From: a virus | Virus record (IMG/VR): IMGVR_UViG_3300031757_000432 | Span: 1-43,181 of that record | DNA: 43,181 nucleotides | Direction: 5' to 3' (one strand) | Shown: one piece after another, positions 15,959-23,391 of the stretch | Position numbering within the stretch: the first letter of the stretch is position 1 | Layout of the letters: each line of letters opens with the position of its first letter | Program-made: the position numbers and the translations under genes | Notes under the pieces: model-generated | The model's input: only the letters and a program-made list of their open reading frames with translations | Database searches by the model: none | What the model was told of the DNA's origin: nothing

Positions 15959-16519
15959 TTAATAAAGTTTTTCTATTTTGTCACAGATTGCTAGTTTTTT
16001 AGCCTCTTCAGCCGATAACCAAACGTCCTGTGGCGGTAATAATACTTCTTTAATTTTTTTCTCAGACATTCCAATACATTTTTTGTAATGTTCTACCATT
16101 CTTTTAGTTGATAGCTCAAATTCTTTAACACGAGCATATAGTTCGTGTTCTTTGCCATCACTTCCCCAACTGTATTGATGAGATAATATTGAAGTATTAG
16201 GTGTAAGTATCCTTTCTCCTTTCTTTCCTGCAATAAAAATTAAAAATCCGGAAGAGGCAATTAATCCTAATCCTACAGTTTTAATAGGTATTGTACTAGC
16301 TTTGATTGTATCTATTAATGCAAATGCGGCATGAACATCACCGCCAGGTGAATTAATAATTAAAGTTAGTTTAGGCAATCTAGTAGAAGCAAGATTGCAA
16401 TTCATAATCCATTGAATACAAGCTCTACAAGAATCTGTATTAATTTCGTCCATTAACAAATAGAGACCATTTGTTAATAAATTATTTTTTTGTTCTGGTG
16501 TTACTTTGTCTTTAGCCAT
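15959..16519 (-). CDS. clpP: ClpP-like serine protease
   Basis: A 186-residue ClpP/crotonase-fold protease. INSPGGDV is the oxyanion loop, GLIASSG carries the catalytic Ser (S89), ILSHQYSWG the His (H114) and PQDVWLSAEEA the Asp (D165). The spacing (25 and 51 residues) matches cellular ClpP (25 and 49). It lacks the usual N-terminal propeptide. ClpP works with a ClpA- or ClpX-type unfoldase, and this phage has its own ClpA homologue at 38525-40771. Alone it could also be a virion or prohead protease, but the family is clear. The start has GAGG 9 bases upstream and overlaps the glycosyltransferase by 8 bases. Confidence 0.92.
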   Translation of the reverse strand: MAKDKVTPEQKNNLLTNGLYLLMDEINTDSCRACIQWIMNCNLASTRLPKLTLIINSPGGDVHAAFALIDTIKASTIPIKTVGLGLIASSGFLIFIAGKKGERILTPNTSILSHQYSWGSDGKEHELYARVKEFELSTKRMVEHYKKCIGMSEKKIKEVLLPPQDVWLSAEEAKKLAICDKIEKLY

Positions 16520-17588
16520 ATTTTACTACCTCGTATAATGCTTTACCAGAGAAAAATTGATTTTTTAATATTTCTCTTTGTTTCCATATTAATGGAATAT
16601 ATTTTGAATAATTTTCCATATAGTCGTGTATTTTGTCTATTACTTCTTGTTTGTGTTTACGATAATGTTCCATATCAATTGTCCATTCGCTAGGGTAAGC
16701 AAATTCTTCAATTGCCATTTCTTTATAACTTAATCTATTTGGCACCATTGGTATAACATCTAATAGTGTACCTTCATACCAACTTATACCTAATGTTTCT
16801 TGTAAGTTAGCACTAAAGATTAATTTAGATTCTCCTAGTAAATTATGATATTCTACTTTACTCAATGTTTGTTCCTGACATATTATAAAATCATATTCGC
16901 TTCCAATAGAATCTTTAAGGTCTTGAAATATGTCTAGTTGCTTTTCAGGTGCAAGTCTATGTGGAAATAATATTTGTTTTTTCTTTGGCATATTTTTATA
17001 TTGAGCAAGATTACGTTCCATATATTCCATAGGCCAACCTACTCTTTTTATTTTTTGATTCATTTGAGCTTCTAATTTTCTAGTAACTACTTTAATAAAT
17101 GTATCACTAAACATATCTGTATGAAATTGTGTTGCAAAAAAGTTATGATCAAAAGTTTCATACATACTTTCTTCTGCCAATCTTACCCAAGGTTTCTTTC
17201 CAATTAATCTACCTAAAAAGTCTGCTGGATCATATGACCCGGCGTGCCACATACCACCTATTTTTATTTTAACGCCTAATAGTTCTGCCATATATTTTAA
17301 TTGTATGACTGTAGGATTCCAAGCGTCAGTATATAAGAAATAATCTCCATCTTTAATTTTACCTTCACAAAACATTTCTCCAATTTTAGCCAATTGATTA
17401 CTCTTATAAACATTGGTTCCACCAAAGTTTAAAAAAGCACCCGGCGTAGTTTTTTGAGGTGTATCGCCTCCACTTATGTTAACTACTTCTTTATTAGTAT
17501 GTCTTTTTAGTTGTTCTGGGAGATGCGTTTTCCACTCTTTTGTATATCGAGTATCAACGGCTTCCAAATCAACAATGTAAATTGTCAT
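16512..17588 (-). CDS. Glycosyltransferase (GT-B fold, GT4-like)
   Basis: A 358-residue protein with a C-terminal Rossmann domain typical of GT4: ILFPHRLAPEKQLDIF, then the EX7E retaining motif (E264 to E272 in ETLGISWYE) and LLDVIPMVPN. The N-terminal half is less recognisable (GGTNVYKSNQ). It would transfer a sugar from a nucleotide-sugar, perhaps to DNA or a virion protein; the acceptor is unknown. The ATG is preceded by AAGGA. It follows the QueD-like gene by 2 bases and precedes clpP. With the MDR and Gfo/Idh genes upstream, this could be a sugar-modification group. Confidence 0.75.
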   Translation of the reverse strand: MTIYIVDLEAVDTRYTKEWKTHLPEQLKRHTNKEVVNISGGDTPQKTTPGAFLNFGGTNVYKSNQLAKIGEMFCEGKIKDGDYFLYTDAWNPTVIQLKYMAELLGVKIKIGGMWHAGSYDPADFLGRLIGKKPWVRLAEESMYETFDHNFFATQFHTDMFSDTFIKVVTRKLEAQMNQKIKRVGWPMEYMERNLAQYKNMPKKKQILFPHRLAPEKQLDIFQDLKDSIGSEYDFIICQEQTLSKVEYHNLLGESKLIFSANLQETLGISWYEGTLLDVIPMVPNRLSYKEMAIEEFAYPSEWTIDMEHYRKHKQEVIDKIHDYMENYSKYIPLIWKQREILKNQFFSGKALYEVVKYG

Positions 17589-17590
17589 TC

Positions 17591-17965
17591 TTATTCCTTT
17601 TCATATACTGCGTGTGATCCATTTTCACCATCTTCAGAAACATCTATTTCAATATTTCTACCAGGATATCTTTTTTTAATTTGTGTATATAAATCATCTG
17701 ACATCATTTCACAACTTTTAAAGTCGTTTTGTAATGTACCTTGACTATATAAACTCAAAATCCATCTTTGAAATTGGATGAATTCGATATCTCTGTCATC
17801 GTGAAAAACTTCGATAGCTACTTTAAAATGAAATGTATGTCTATGTGGATGTCCCAAAAATGACACATCATATTCATCTCCAGTTGCTAATTTAGGGTCA
17901 GTTAGAGCCGCAGGATACTTATGTATTCCTTCTTTTCTAAATGTTACCCAAATCATTTTTTTCAT
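17591..17965 (-). CDS. QueD/PTPS-like T-fold protein
   Basis: A 124-residue protein with FLGHPHRHTFHFK (H39, H41, H43) placed like the zinc/pterin-binding H-x-H of 6-carboxytetrahydropterin synthase. SCEMMSDDLYTQI matches the 'PTAENLA' helix, and VSEDGENGSH near the C-terminus gives the family's Glu (E111). It lacks the N-terminal AH...C portion. It is a second QueD-like protein in this genome, distinct from the fuller copy at 29449-29943. It may be a pterin- or deazaguanine-pathway enzyme or a binding protein. A perfect-consensus sigma70-type promoter stands upstream. Confidence 0.6.
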   Translation of the reverse strand: MKKMIWVTFRKEGIHKYPAALTDPKLATGDEYDVSFLGHPHRHTFHFKVAIEVFHDDRDIEFIQFQRWILSLYSQGTLQNDFKSCEMMSDDLYTQIKKRYPGRNIEIDVSEDGENGSHAVYEKE

Positions 17966-17994
17966 TGCGTTCCTTTTCTTTTTATGAGTTGTCC

Positions 17995-18023
17995 ATTATA
18001 ACAGTTTTATTTTTCATTGTCAA
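17995..18023 (-). promoter_or_regulatory. Consensus sigma70 promoter before the QueD-like gene
   Basis: Minus strand: TTGACA (18023-18018), exactly 17 bp, TATAAT (18000-17995), with an extended TG. Every position of both hexamers is consensus. The start is near 17988, a leader of about 23 bases. The -35 overlaps the 3' end of the 18007-18531 gene. Confidence 0.85.
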
Positions 18024-18531
18024 TGTCCAAAACGGTATCGTCTTTATATTCTGACCATTCTGTATATTGCATATAGCCTTTTAAAGTGTTGAGGTCTTTG
18101 GACCATACTCCTTTGTTTGTTAAACCCCACGTAGTATCATCTATTTTTAAAACTGCATTTTTATTCAGTTTTTCAATGTTTGGAATTTTAGCACTTATCA
18201 TTGGAATAAACTTTTCAAAGGCCATTAATCCCGATTCTATTACGTCATTGGAATAACTGACATCAAAATCTAATGTAACCCAATAGTTTTTTTCTAATAG
18301 TATTGTCATCATAACATACCAGTCTTTCCAATCTGTTTCACTGCTAGGATTAAAACTTTGACTTGTACCAAAGTAAACGTGTTTTATATCCTTTTTACTA
18401 GCTAATTCTTCTATTTCTTTTGCAGGTCTAATTCCAACAACAAATAATGTTCTCTGTCCAATCATAGGTGTTTGTTCTATTTCTTCACCTGTAAAATATA
18501 CTGATTCTTTTCTTTTACTCGTGTCTAACAT
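18007..18531 (-). CDS. Conserved phage hypothetical protein
   Basis: A 174-residue protein of a type I associate with marine T4-like phages (RTLFVVGIRPAKEIEELASK; HVYFGTSQSFNPS; WVTLDFDVSYS). No function is known. The frame runs upstream to 18651 but then overlaps the alcohol-dehydrogenase gene by over 100 bases. The ATG at 18531, five bases after that gene's stop, is the better start; a weak AGTGG lies before it. Confidence 0.68.
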   Translation of the reverse strand: MLDTSKRKESVYFTGEEIEQTPMIGQRTLFVVGIRPAKEIEELASKKDIKHVYFGTSQSFNPSSETDWKDWYVMMTILLEKNYWVTLDFDVSYSNDVIESGLMAFEKFIPMISAKIPNIEKLNKNAVLKIDDTTWGLTNKGVWSKDLNTLKGYMQYTEWSEYKDDTVLDIDNEK

Positions 18532-18535
18532 TTTT

Positions 18536-19450
18536 TTACCACTTAATATATCCTCTACTATATCCTTTTGGTCTATTAAGACCTTCGTTAAATGCATCTT
18601 TCCATTCAGTATTTCTATCGTACCCTTTTGTCCAAAAAGAAGATACATCAATTTTACCTGAATGTATTAATTCTACTGCTTTATGCATACACTCTATAAA
18701 TCCACTATCTCGTGGACTAGGAAATTTTAAAGTCATTGAATTCCATAGCATTGTAGAAAATGTTGTTGTAACTTTATTAGGTTTTTCTGCACCCATTATT
18801 AATAATGCTTCTGTATTAAATATTTCTTTTTCAAATGCTTCATTTCTATTATTAAGATCAATTACAACATCAAACTTTCCGTCAATTGCATCAGAAAGTT
18901 TGTTGCCCCATAATTCTTTATTACTATGACCGTATACTGTAATATTAAAATGAATATTTTTTTCTAACATAAAATTTAAAAGATAATGATATACAACCTG
19001 TGCTAAAAACCCACTTCCTATAATTAATAATCTTGCTCCTTGTTTTCTACCTCTTCTTTCAATTGGCATCTTACAAGAATTGATTATGTTTATACCACTA
19101 GCAACTGGTTCTATAATATATTTAGGATCGCATTCGGGTACTTTAACATAAGTTCCTGCCTCGCAATTATAAAAGTCCGCATATGCAGGTTCACCTCTAG
19201 TTGCTACAAAGTCTCCTATGTCTACATCATATACATCTTTTCCTTTTTCTATTACTTTTCCTAATCCTTCATGACCTTGCATGGTTAAAGGTAATGGACC
19301 AAAGTTTCCTTGCATCATATCTATATCGCTTCTACATACTCCTGTGTATATTGCTTTAACTTTAATTTGTTCATTAGATATGCTAGGAATATCTATAGTT
19401 CCTTCATTAAATGAACCTTTACCTTCAGTGTATAATAGTTTCGTCATCAT
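18536..19450 (-). CDS. Zinc-dependent MDR alcohol-dehydrogenase-like protein
   Basis: A 304-residue medium-chain dehydrogenase. The catalytic-zinc ligands are C39 (TGVCRSD), H60-E61 (GHEGLG) and E115 (EPVAS). The nucleotide-binding motif is GSGFLAQV (145-152). The structural-zinc loop with four cysteines is missing, as in several short MDR members. The substrate is unknown. Two contexts suggest a role: it neighbours a Gfo/Idh protein and a glycosyltransferase (sugar metabolism), and QueD releases acetaldehyde, which an alcohol dehydrogenase could reduce. Neither is established. It overlaps the Gfo/Idh gene by 26 bases. Confidence 0.8.
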   Translation of the reverse strand: MMTKLLYTEGKGSFNEGTIDIPSISNEQIKVKAIYTGVCRSDIDMMQGNFGPLPLTMQGHEGLGKVIEKGKDVYDVDIGDFVATRGEPAYADFYNCEAGTYVKVPECDPKYIIEPVASGINIINSCKMPIERRGRKQGARLLIIGSGFLAQVVYHYLLNFMLEKNIHFNITVYGHSNKELWGNKLSDAIDGKFDVVIDLNNRNEAFEKEIFNTEALLIMGAEKPNKVTTTFSTMLWNSMTLKFPSPRDSGFIECMHKAVELIHSGKIDVSSFWTKGYDRNTEWKDAFNEGLNRPKGYSRGYIKW

Positions 19451-20405
19451 TTGTTATTATTTCGTGTATCCATAAATCATATTCTAATTGTTTTTGCCAA
19501 AATGCATTATCATCTTTGTGAGTTATACAATTTGTAATCATTTGTTCATATGCACTTTCAGGACATAATCCTAATTGTTGCACTTCTTCTACTTCTTTAT
19601 TATCTTTAAAAAAATGTAATGCAATATCATCATTTTCTTGATTGGATTCATTTGTAGGTAATTTATCTTTAGCCTTCCAATCTGCTAAAAGTTTAAATGT
19701 TTTTTCATTATTACTAAATTCTAATTCTACTAAATCATCTACATTATATACTCCATTAGGATTAATAGTTCCATAATTTCCTGCTCTGTCATCACCTGTT
19801 GCTTTATATGTTTCTTCAATTAAACTGTTTATAGTATTTTTTTGTTCTTTATGAAATTTTGTAAGTTTATAATCTTTATAAGTATCGGGATTTAGTGTAA
19901 TAAAAAGACTTAATAAGTGTGGTAATAAATCTCGAGAGACACCACCATATGCAAGAGCCTTATTTGTAAACCAACCACCAGGATTAGGTATAAAGTTATA
20001 ATTACGCCAGTTTATATGAACTACATCACTTTTGTTTGTTTTTGCTACAATACTTTCTATCCATAATTTAGTTCTCCACATATTATTTTTTGTCATAATA
20101 AATTTTGTATTTTTATTAGAACTTACTAAAATTTGCCATTGTTGAGCATTTTGTACACCAGGCTTTTCTATAAAAATCATTTTACAATGCGGTGCAATTT
20201 TTTGGGCAATTGTATAATGTGTATTGTTAGGTGTACAAATGTGAGCAGTATCAAATTCTGGATGAGTTGCTAATGCTGTAGTTAATTCTAAAAACATAGG
20301 TTTATGTTTTGAATTAATGTCCACAGTAATTACATTGTGTCCCATTTTTTCTAAAACACGTTTATATAATTGACCAAAACCTAATCCTACTATTAAACTC
20401 TTCAT
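19425..20405 (-). CDS. Gfo/Idh/MocA-family oxidoreductase
   Basis: A 326-residue NAD(P)-dependent dehydrogenase. GLGFGQLY (7-14) is the Rossmann loop, AHICTPNNTHY the second strand, and FIEKP (78-82) the EKP motif with the conserved Lys. The C-terminal half (RDLLPHLLSLFITL) is the substrate domain. Members act on sugars, inositols or nucleotide sugars. It starts with an ATGA overlap on the small gene upstream. It lies with an MDR enzyme and near a glycosyltransferase, a combination seen in marine T4-like phages and thought to make a sugar for DNA, capsule or virion. Confidence 0.85.
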   Translation of the reverse strand: MKSLIVGLGFGQLYKRVLEKMGHNVITVDINSKHKPMFLELTTALATHPEFDTAHICTPNNTHYTIAQKIAPHCKMIFIEKPGVQNAQQWQILVSSNKNTKFIMTKNNMWRTKLWIESIVAKTNKSDVVHINWRNYNFIPNPGGWFTNKALAYGGVSRDLLPHLLSLFITLNPDTYKDYKLTKFHKEQKNTINSLIEETYKATGDDRAGNYGTINPNGVYNVDDLVELEFSNNEKTFKLLADWKAKDKLPTNESNQENDDIALHFFKDNKEVEEVQQLGLCPESAYEQMITNCITHKDDNAFWQKQLEYDLWIHEIITNDDETIIH

Positions 20406-20593
20406 AATATTTTCTTTGCAAAGTTTCCTATTTCAGTTTTTATTGCAAGTTTAATTTTTTTAAACTTTTTTATTAATGCTTTACTTTCCCAGCTTCTATC
20501 TGTGTCCCTTTCGTTTTCCATTTCTTCGACTTTTCTTTGATAATAATTAAACTCATATTTTAACTTTTTAAGTTTTTTATCTTTCTTCGCCAT
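20402..20593 (-). CDS. Small basic coiled-coil protein
   Basis: A 63-residue, Lys/Glu-rich protein predicted to be helical throughout (KKLKYEFNYYQRKVEEMENE). It has no named domain. A very strong ribosome site (GAGGAGGT, three bases before the ATG) and an overlap with the stop of the DpdA-like gene (TAATG) show that it is translated. It may be a nucleic-acid-binding or scaffold accessory protein; function unknown. Confidence 0.65.
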   Translation of the reverse strand: MAKKDKKLKKLKYEFNYYQRKVEEMENERDTDRSWESKALIKKFKKIKLAIKTEIGNFAKKIL

Positions 20594-22056
20594 TATACCT
20601 CCTCAAATAAATTAGCAAATTGTGTACTTGCGTTCACCGTTTTCTTGCCAGTCGCCCCCCTTGTTCCTATTACTGTCATAAAATATCTTTGGAATTCTTC
20701 TATAACTGCGTTTGCTTCATCTCTACTACTAGTTGCAAATATAGCCTCTATAATATCTCTAAAAGAAATTTTATCAAATTTTTCTTGTAATAACATACCT
20801 GGATATATTCCTTTGTCATATGCTTCATTGGCTTCTTGTACTGCTGTAATATGCATCCAAACATTGTGAGCCATTTGTAAAGTATAACTAAATGAATCCC
20901 AACTAGTTTTCGGATCATTTTTCATTTTGTTTAATTCTCCAGGAGAATAACAACATACATCATCAAGCATTAATCTTTTACTAATTGGACTCTCTCTAAA
21001 ATTTTTAAATATTTTTTCTTCAAGTACAGCATCTCTAAACGTTCTGGGATCTGGTTTATATTTTTTATTATCTGCACTTGCCTGCATTCTGTATACCCAT
21101 TTTTTTCTATCTTTTATTTCGATGTCAATATAAATTTGACCATTGGCACAAGCTAAAAACGGAGAAGCACAATCAAATGTAATCATAAAATTTGGATTGT
21201 GATATTTTCTTATAGCTCTTTGTATATCTGTTAATAATACTGCCCATTCAAGTTTAGATGTTCCTAAAAAGTGTACAACATCATGAACACCTTTTTCAAG
21301 CAATCCATCAAAACGTAGTGCAACAAGTCTCTTTAATGCAAGATGTATATCGCACATATTTTGACCACCAAATGACCATCCATTAAAATGTGTACTAGGA
21401 TATTTTTTAGGATCACAATATTCTTTCATTTGTTCATACCAATCGTCTGCTTGTTGGAAATTTTCACCTTGTAATACATTTAAAAACTTACAATTACCAT
21501 TTCTATTTTTCATAAAGTAATCATTGTTTATTTTTGTACCATTTACAGCTTCTTGATAGCTATTAATATTACTAGCTTTAGCACCTTCGGGTGATCTTGA
21601 AACCCAAGCAGGAATATCTAATATCATTCCATAGTCCATATTAGCATCCAACCACGTTAATACTTGTTCACGTTTCTTTCTAGCTTTAGGACAATTAGGA
21701 TCTTTCCAATCACCTTCCCACACACCTTTACCTATTTGGAAACCTCCAGAGTCTCCTAGTAACCAATTATTAGCTCTATTTCTATTTCTAACAATATCAT
21801 CTCTAACACTAAACTTTGTCATATTCAAGTCGGCGTGACCTGCGGAATATAAATTCCATTTGTAGTTAAAATACGTATCCTTTGGTTCTATATAATTTAA
21901 TCCTTGGATTCCGTGTTCAAACTTTTTAGGAACTCTTGCAGGAAGTATATAATCGTCTTCGTGTTTTGCCTTTCCTAAATCTCTCGCGAAGAAACTACTC
22001 ATCGCTGGCAAGAATACCGCCCAATCCTTCTGAACTTTTGTTAAGTCTGTGTTCAA
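20593..22056 (-). CDS. dpdA: DpdA-like tRNA-guanine transglycosylase homologue (DNA deazaguanine insertion)
   Basis: A 487-residue protein with the TGT fold. D102-SGGFQ matches the proton-shuttle/substrate Asp motif of TGT, GWSFGG (227-231) corresponds to the usual GGLAVGE loop, and FDCASP (D295) matches the nucleophile motif FDCxxP. The four-residue zinc site of tRNA enzymes (CxCxxC...H) is not obvious. DpdA enzymes replace guanine in DNA by a deazaguanine. Together with folE, queD and queE this argues for a DNA-modifying role rather than tRNA modification. The gene has no ATG in front: the start is TTG at 22056-22054, fixed by AAGGAGT five bases upstream. Direct proof of activity is lacking. 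Confidence 0.85.
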   Translation of the reverse strand: MNTDLTKVQKDWAVFLPAMSSFFARDLGKAKHEDDYILPARVPKKFEHGIQGLNYIEPKDTYFNYKWNLYSAGHADLNMTKFSVRDDIVRNRNRANNWLLGDSGGFQIGKGVWEGDWKDPNCPKARKKREQVLTWLDANMDYGMILDIPAWVSRSPEGAKASNINSYQEAVNGTKINNDYFMKNRNGNCKFLNVLQGENFQQADDWYEQMKEYCDPKKYPSTHFNGWSFGGQNMCDIHLALKRLVALRFDGLLEKGVHDVVHFLGTSKLEWAVLLTDIQRAIRKYHNPNFMITFDCASPFLACANGQIYIDIEIKDRKKWVYRMQASADNKKYKPDPRTFRDAVLEEKIFKNFRESPISKRLMLDDVCCYSPGELNKMKNDPKTSWDSFSYTLQMAHNVWMHITAVQEANEAYDKGIYPGMLLQEKFDKISFRDIIEAIFATSSRDEANAVIEEFQRYFMTVIGTRGATGKKTVNASTQFANLFEEV

Positions 22057-22068
22057 GTGTTACTCCTT
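22054..22068 (-). promoter_or_regulatory. Ribosome site fixing a TTG start
   Basis: AAGGAGT (22068-22062) lies 5 bases before TTG (22056-22054). No ATG occurs in the frame until residue 19, so the transglycosylase gene starts with TTG. Confidence 0.8.
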
Positions 22069-22792
22069 ATTTTGTTTGAGCTGGTAAAATATAATTGTAT
22101 TCACCAACACCACTATCTACAGTTATTTGCATTGCTCCTTGATCAGAAATTTTCATTTTCATTCTGCCATCAAGACTTAATATACTAATAACTTGTTGAA
22201 TAGGCCAACTCCATGCTTTTTTTAGTTCTCCAACATCGTGTTGAAATATAAAATTACCTGCGTGAGAATTCGCATCACCAAAATAAAATACTAAATTTTT
22301 ATTTTCTGTTTTAATAGTGAATACAGTTTCTTCTACGTGTGCCGCCGCCTGTAATTTTAATCTTTGTATAGATGCTATACTTGGTTCAATCTCTATATCC
22401 CAAGCAGTACCTTTAAATTTAACAGATTTTAATTTCTCGTTAATAATTTCAGTACTCATAAATCTATAATCATTTTGAAAATCACCTTTTTCGTTTTCAA
22501 AGTGAATATTAGTTGGAACCTTTTTTCCATTTCTAACAGAAGATACAACATTGAGTTTTGCATTTTTGTCATACTCTGGACATTTTAAATGGAGTGCTAA
22601 TTTATCTAAATTAGGCATACCAAACACACCTTCGAATTCATTTACTTTATCGTTGGTGCTCGCACTTAATATAACTGAACGATCTTCAGCCATACTTTCT
22701 ATTTTTGTTTGCTCTTCATTTGTGATTTTTACTAAACTTAAAAATCCTAATGAATGCGTATGAGCAACAATATCTTGTAAGATACTTTTCAT
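22067..22792 (-). CDS. 45: DNA polymerase sliding clamp (gp45-like)
   Basis: A 241-residue protein placed between the DpdA-like gene and DexA/gp43. The clamp-like features are FGMPNLDKLALHL, AHVEETVFTIKTEN and the C-terminal ISDQGAMQITVDSGVGEYNY with a proline-rich end. T4 gp45 is 228 residues; sequence conservation in clamps is weak, so the family is judged from layout and neighbourhood. The clamp would tether gp43 to DNA and can also activate late transcription in T4-like phages. A sigma70-like promoter with a 12-base leader and GGAG precede it. Confidence 0.65.
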   Translation of the reverse strand: MKSILQDIVAHTHSLGFLSLVKITNEEQTKIESMAEDRSVILSASTNDKVNEFEGVFGMPNLDKLALHLKCPEYDKNAKLNVVSSVRNGKKVPTNIHFENEKGDFQNDYRFMSTEIINEKLKSVKFKGTAWDIEIEPSIASIQRLKLQAAAHVEETVFTIKTENKNLVFYFGDANSHAGNFIFQHDVGELKKAWSWPIQQVISILSLDGRMKMKISDQGAMQITVDSGVGEYNYILPAQTK

Positions 22793-22810
22793 ATATTTCT
22801 CCGTTTCCTT

Positions 22811-22839
22811 ATTATATTTAGGTTTTTATTCGAAGTCAA
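22811..22839 (-). promoter_or_regulatory. Sigma70-like promoter for the clamp gene
   Basis: Minus strand: TTGACT (22839-22834), 17 bp, TATAAT (22816-22811). Start near 22804, about 12 bases before the ATG at 22792. Confidence 0.75.
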
Positions 22840-22850
22840 GTTAAAATTTT

Positions 22851-23390
22851 TCATCCTCTTTCAACTCCAAAATATCTATATGCCTTTTGAACACCTCTAG
22901 CTTGATATTTGCAATCAGCCAAAGCATTATGCAAGTCCGTTCTAGGGCTTACTCTCATGTCTTTTGGCAACATATTTTGCAATGTTCTAGAATCTCTGAT
23001 CTGCCAGAAGTTCCATGGCACAGGTTTTTCTAATTGTGCATATAAATTTTGTAATATTGCATAGTCAAATAATGGACCTTGGCACCAAAGTTCATCTAAT
23101 CCTACGCACCATTTGTTAAGAACTCTTGTTGTTTCTTCTAAATTAATTCTTCCTTCGTCTGTAAATGCTTCATCTTTAACTTCTTTATCTTGTTGCCCCC
23201 ACCATTCTAATGTTTTCTCATTTACACTTCTTCCTATTTTTGTTTGTTCATCTACATCTATTCTAAGATATAAATCAGTATGAGGTGTTTGAGTATTATA
23301 TGGATTAAACTTAACTGCTCCTAATGTAAGAATCGTAGCACTAGGTGTAGTGTCCAAAGTTTCCAAATCTATCATTCCGTGTGTAGCCAT
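22851..23390 (-). CDS. dexA: DexA-like 3'-5' exonuclease
   Basis: A 179-residue DEDDh exonuclease. D8-x-E10 (MIDLET), an Asp in PLFDYAIL, and HNALADCKYQ (His and Asp of the last motif) fit the T4 DexA / RNase T branch. T4 DexA (227 residues) degrades DNA 3' to 5'. The ATG at 23390 lies just after the gp43 stop; the longer frame from 23405 starts with TTG and overlaps gp43. Its place beside gp43 suggests expression with replication. Confidence 0.85.
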   Translation of the reverse strand: MATHGMIDLETLDTTPSATILTLGAVKFNPYNTQTPHTDLYLRIDVDEQTKIGRSVNEKTLEWWGQQDKEVKDEAFTDEGRINLEETTRVLNKWCVGLDELWCQGPLFDYAILQNLYAQLEKPVPWNFWQIRDSRTLQNMLPKDMRVSPRTDLHNALADCKYQARGVQKAYRYFGVERG

Positions 23391-23391
23391 A

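Noticed and set aside
18532-18651. N-terminal extension of the 18007 gene
   Set aside because: It would overlap the dehydrogenase by over 100 bases in another frame; ATG 18531 is adequate.
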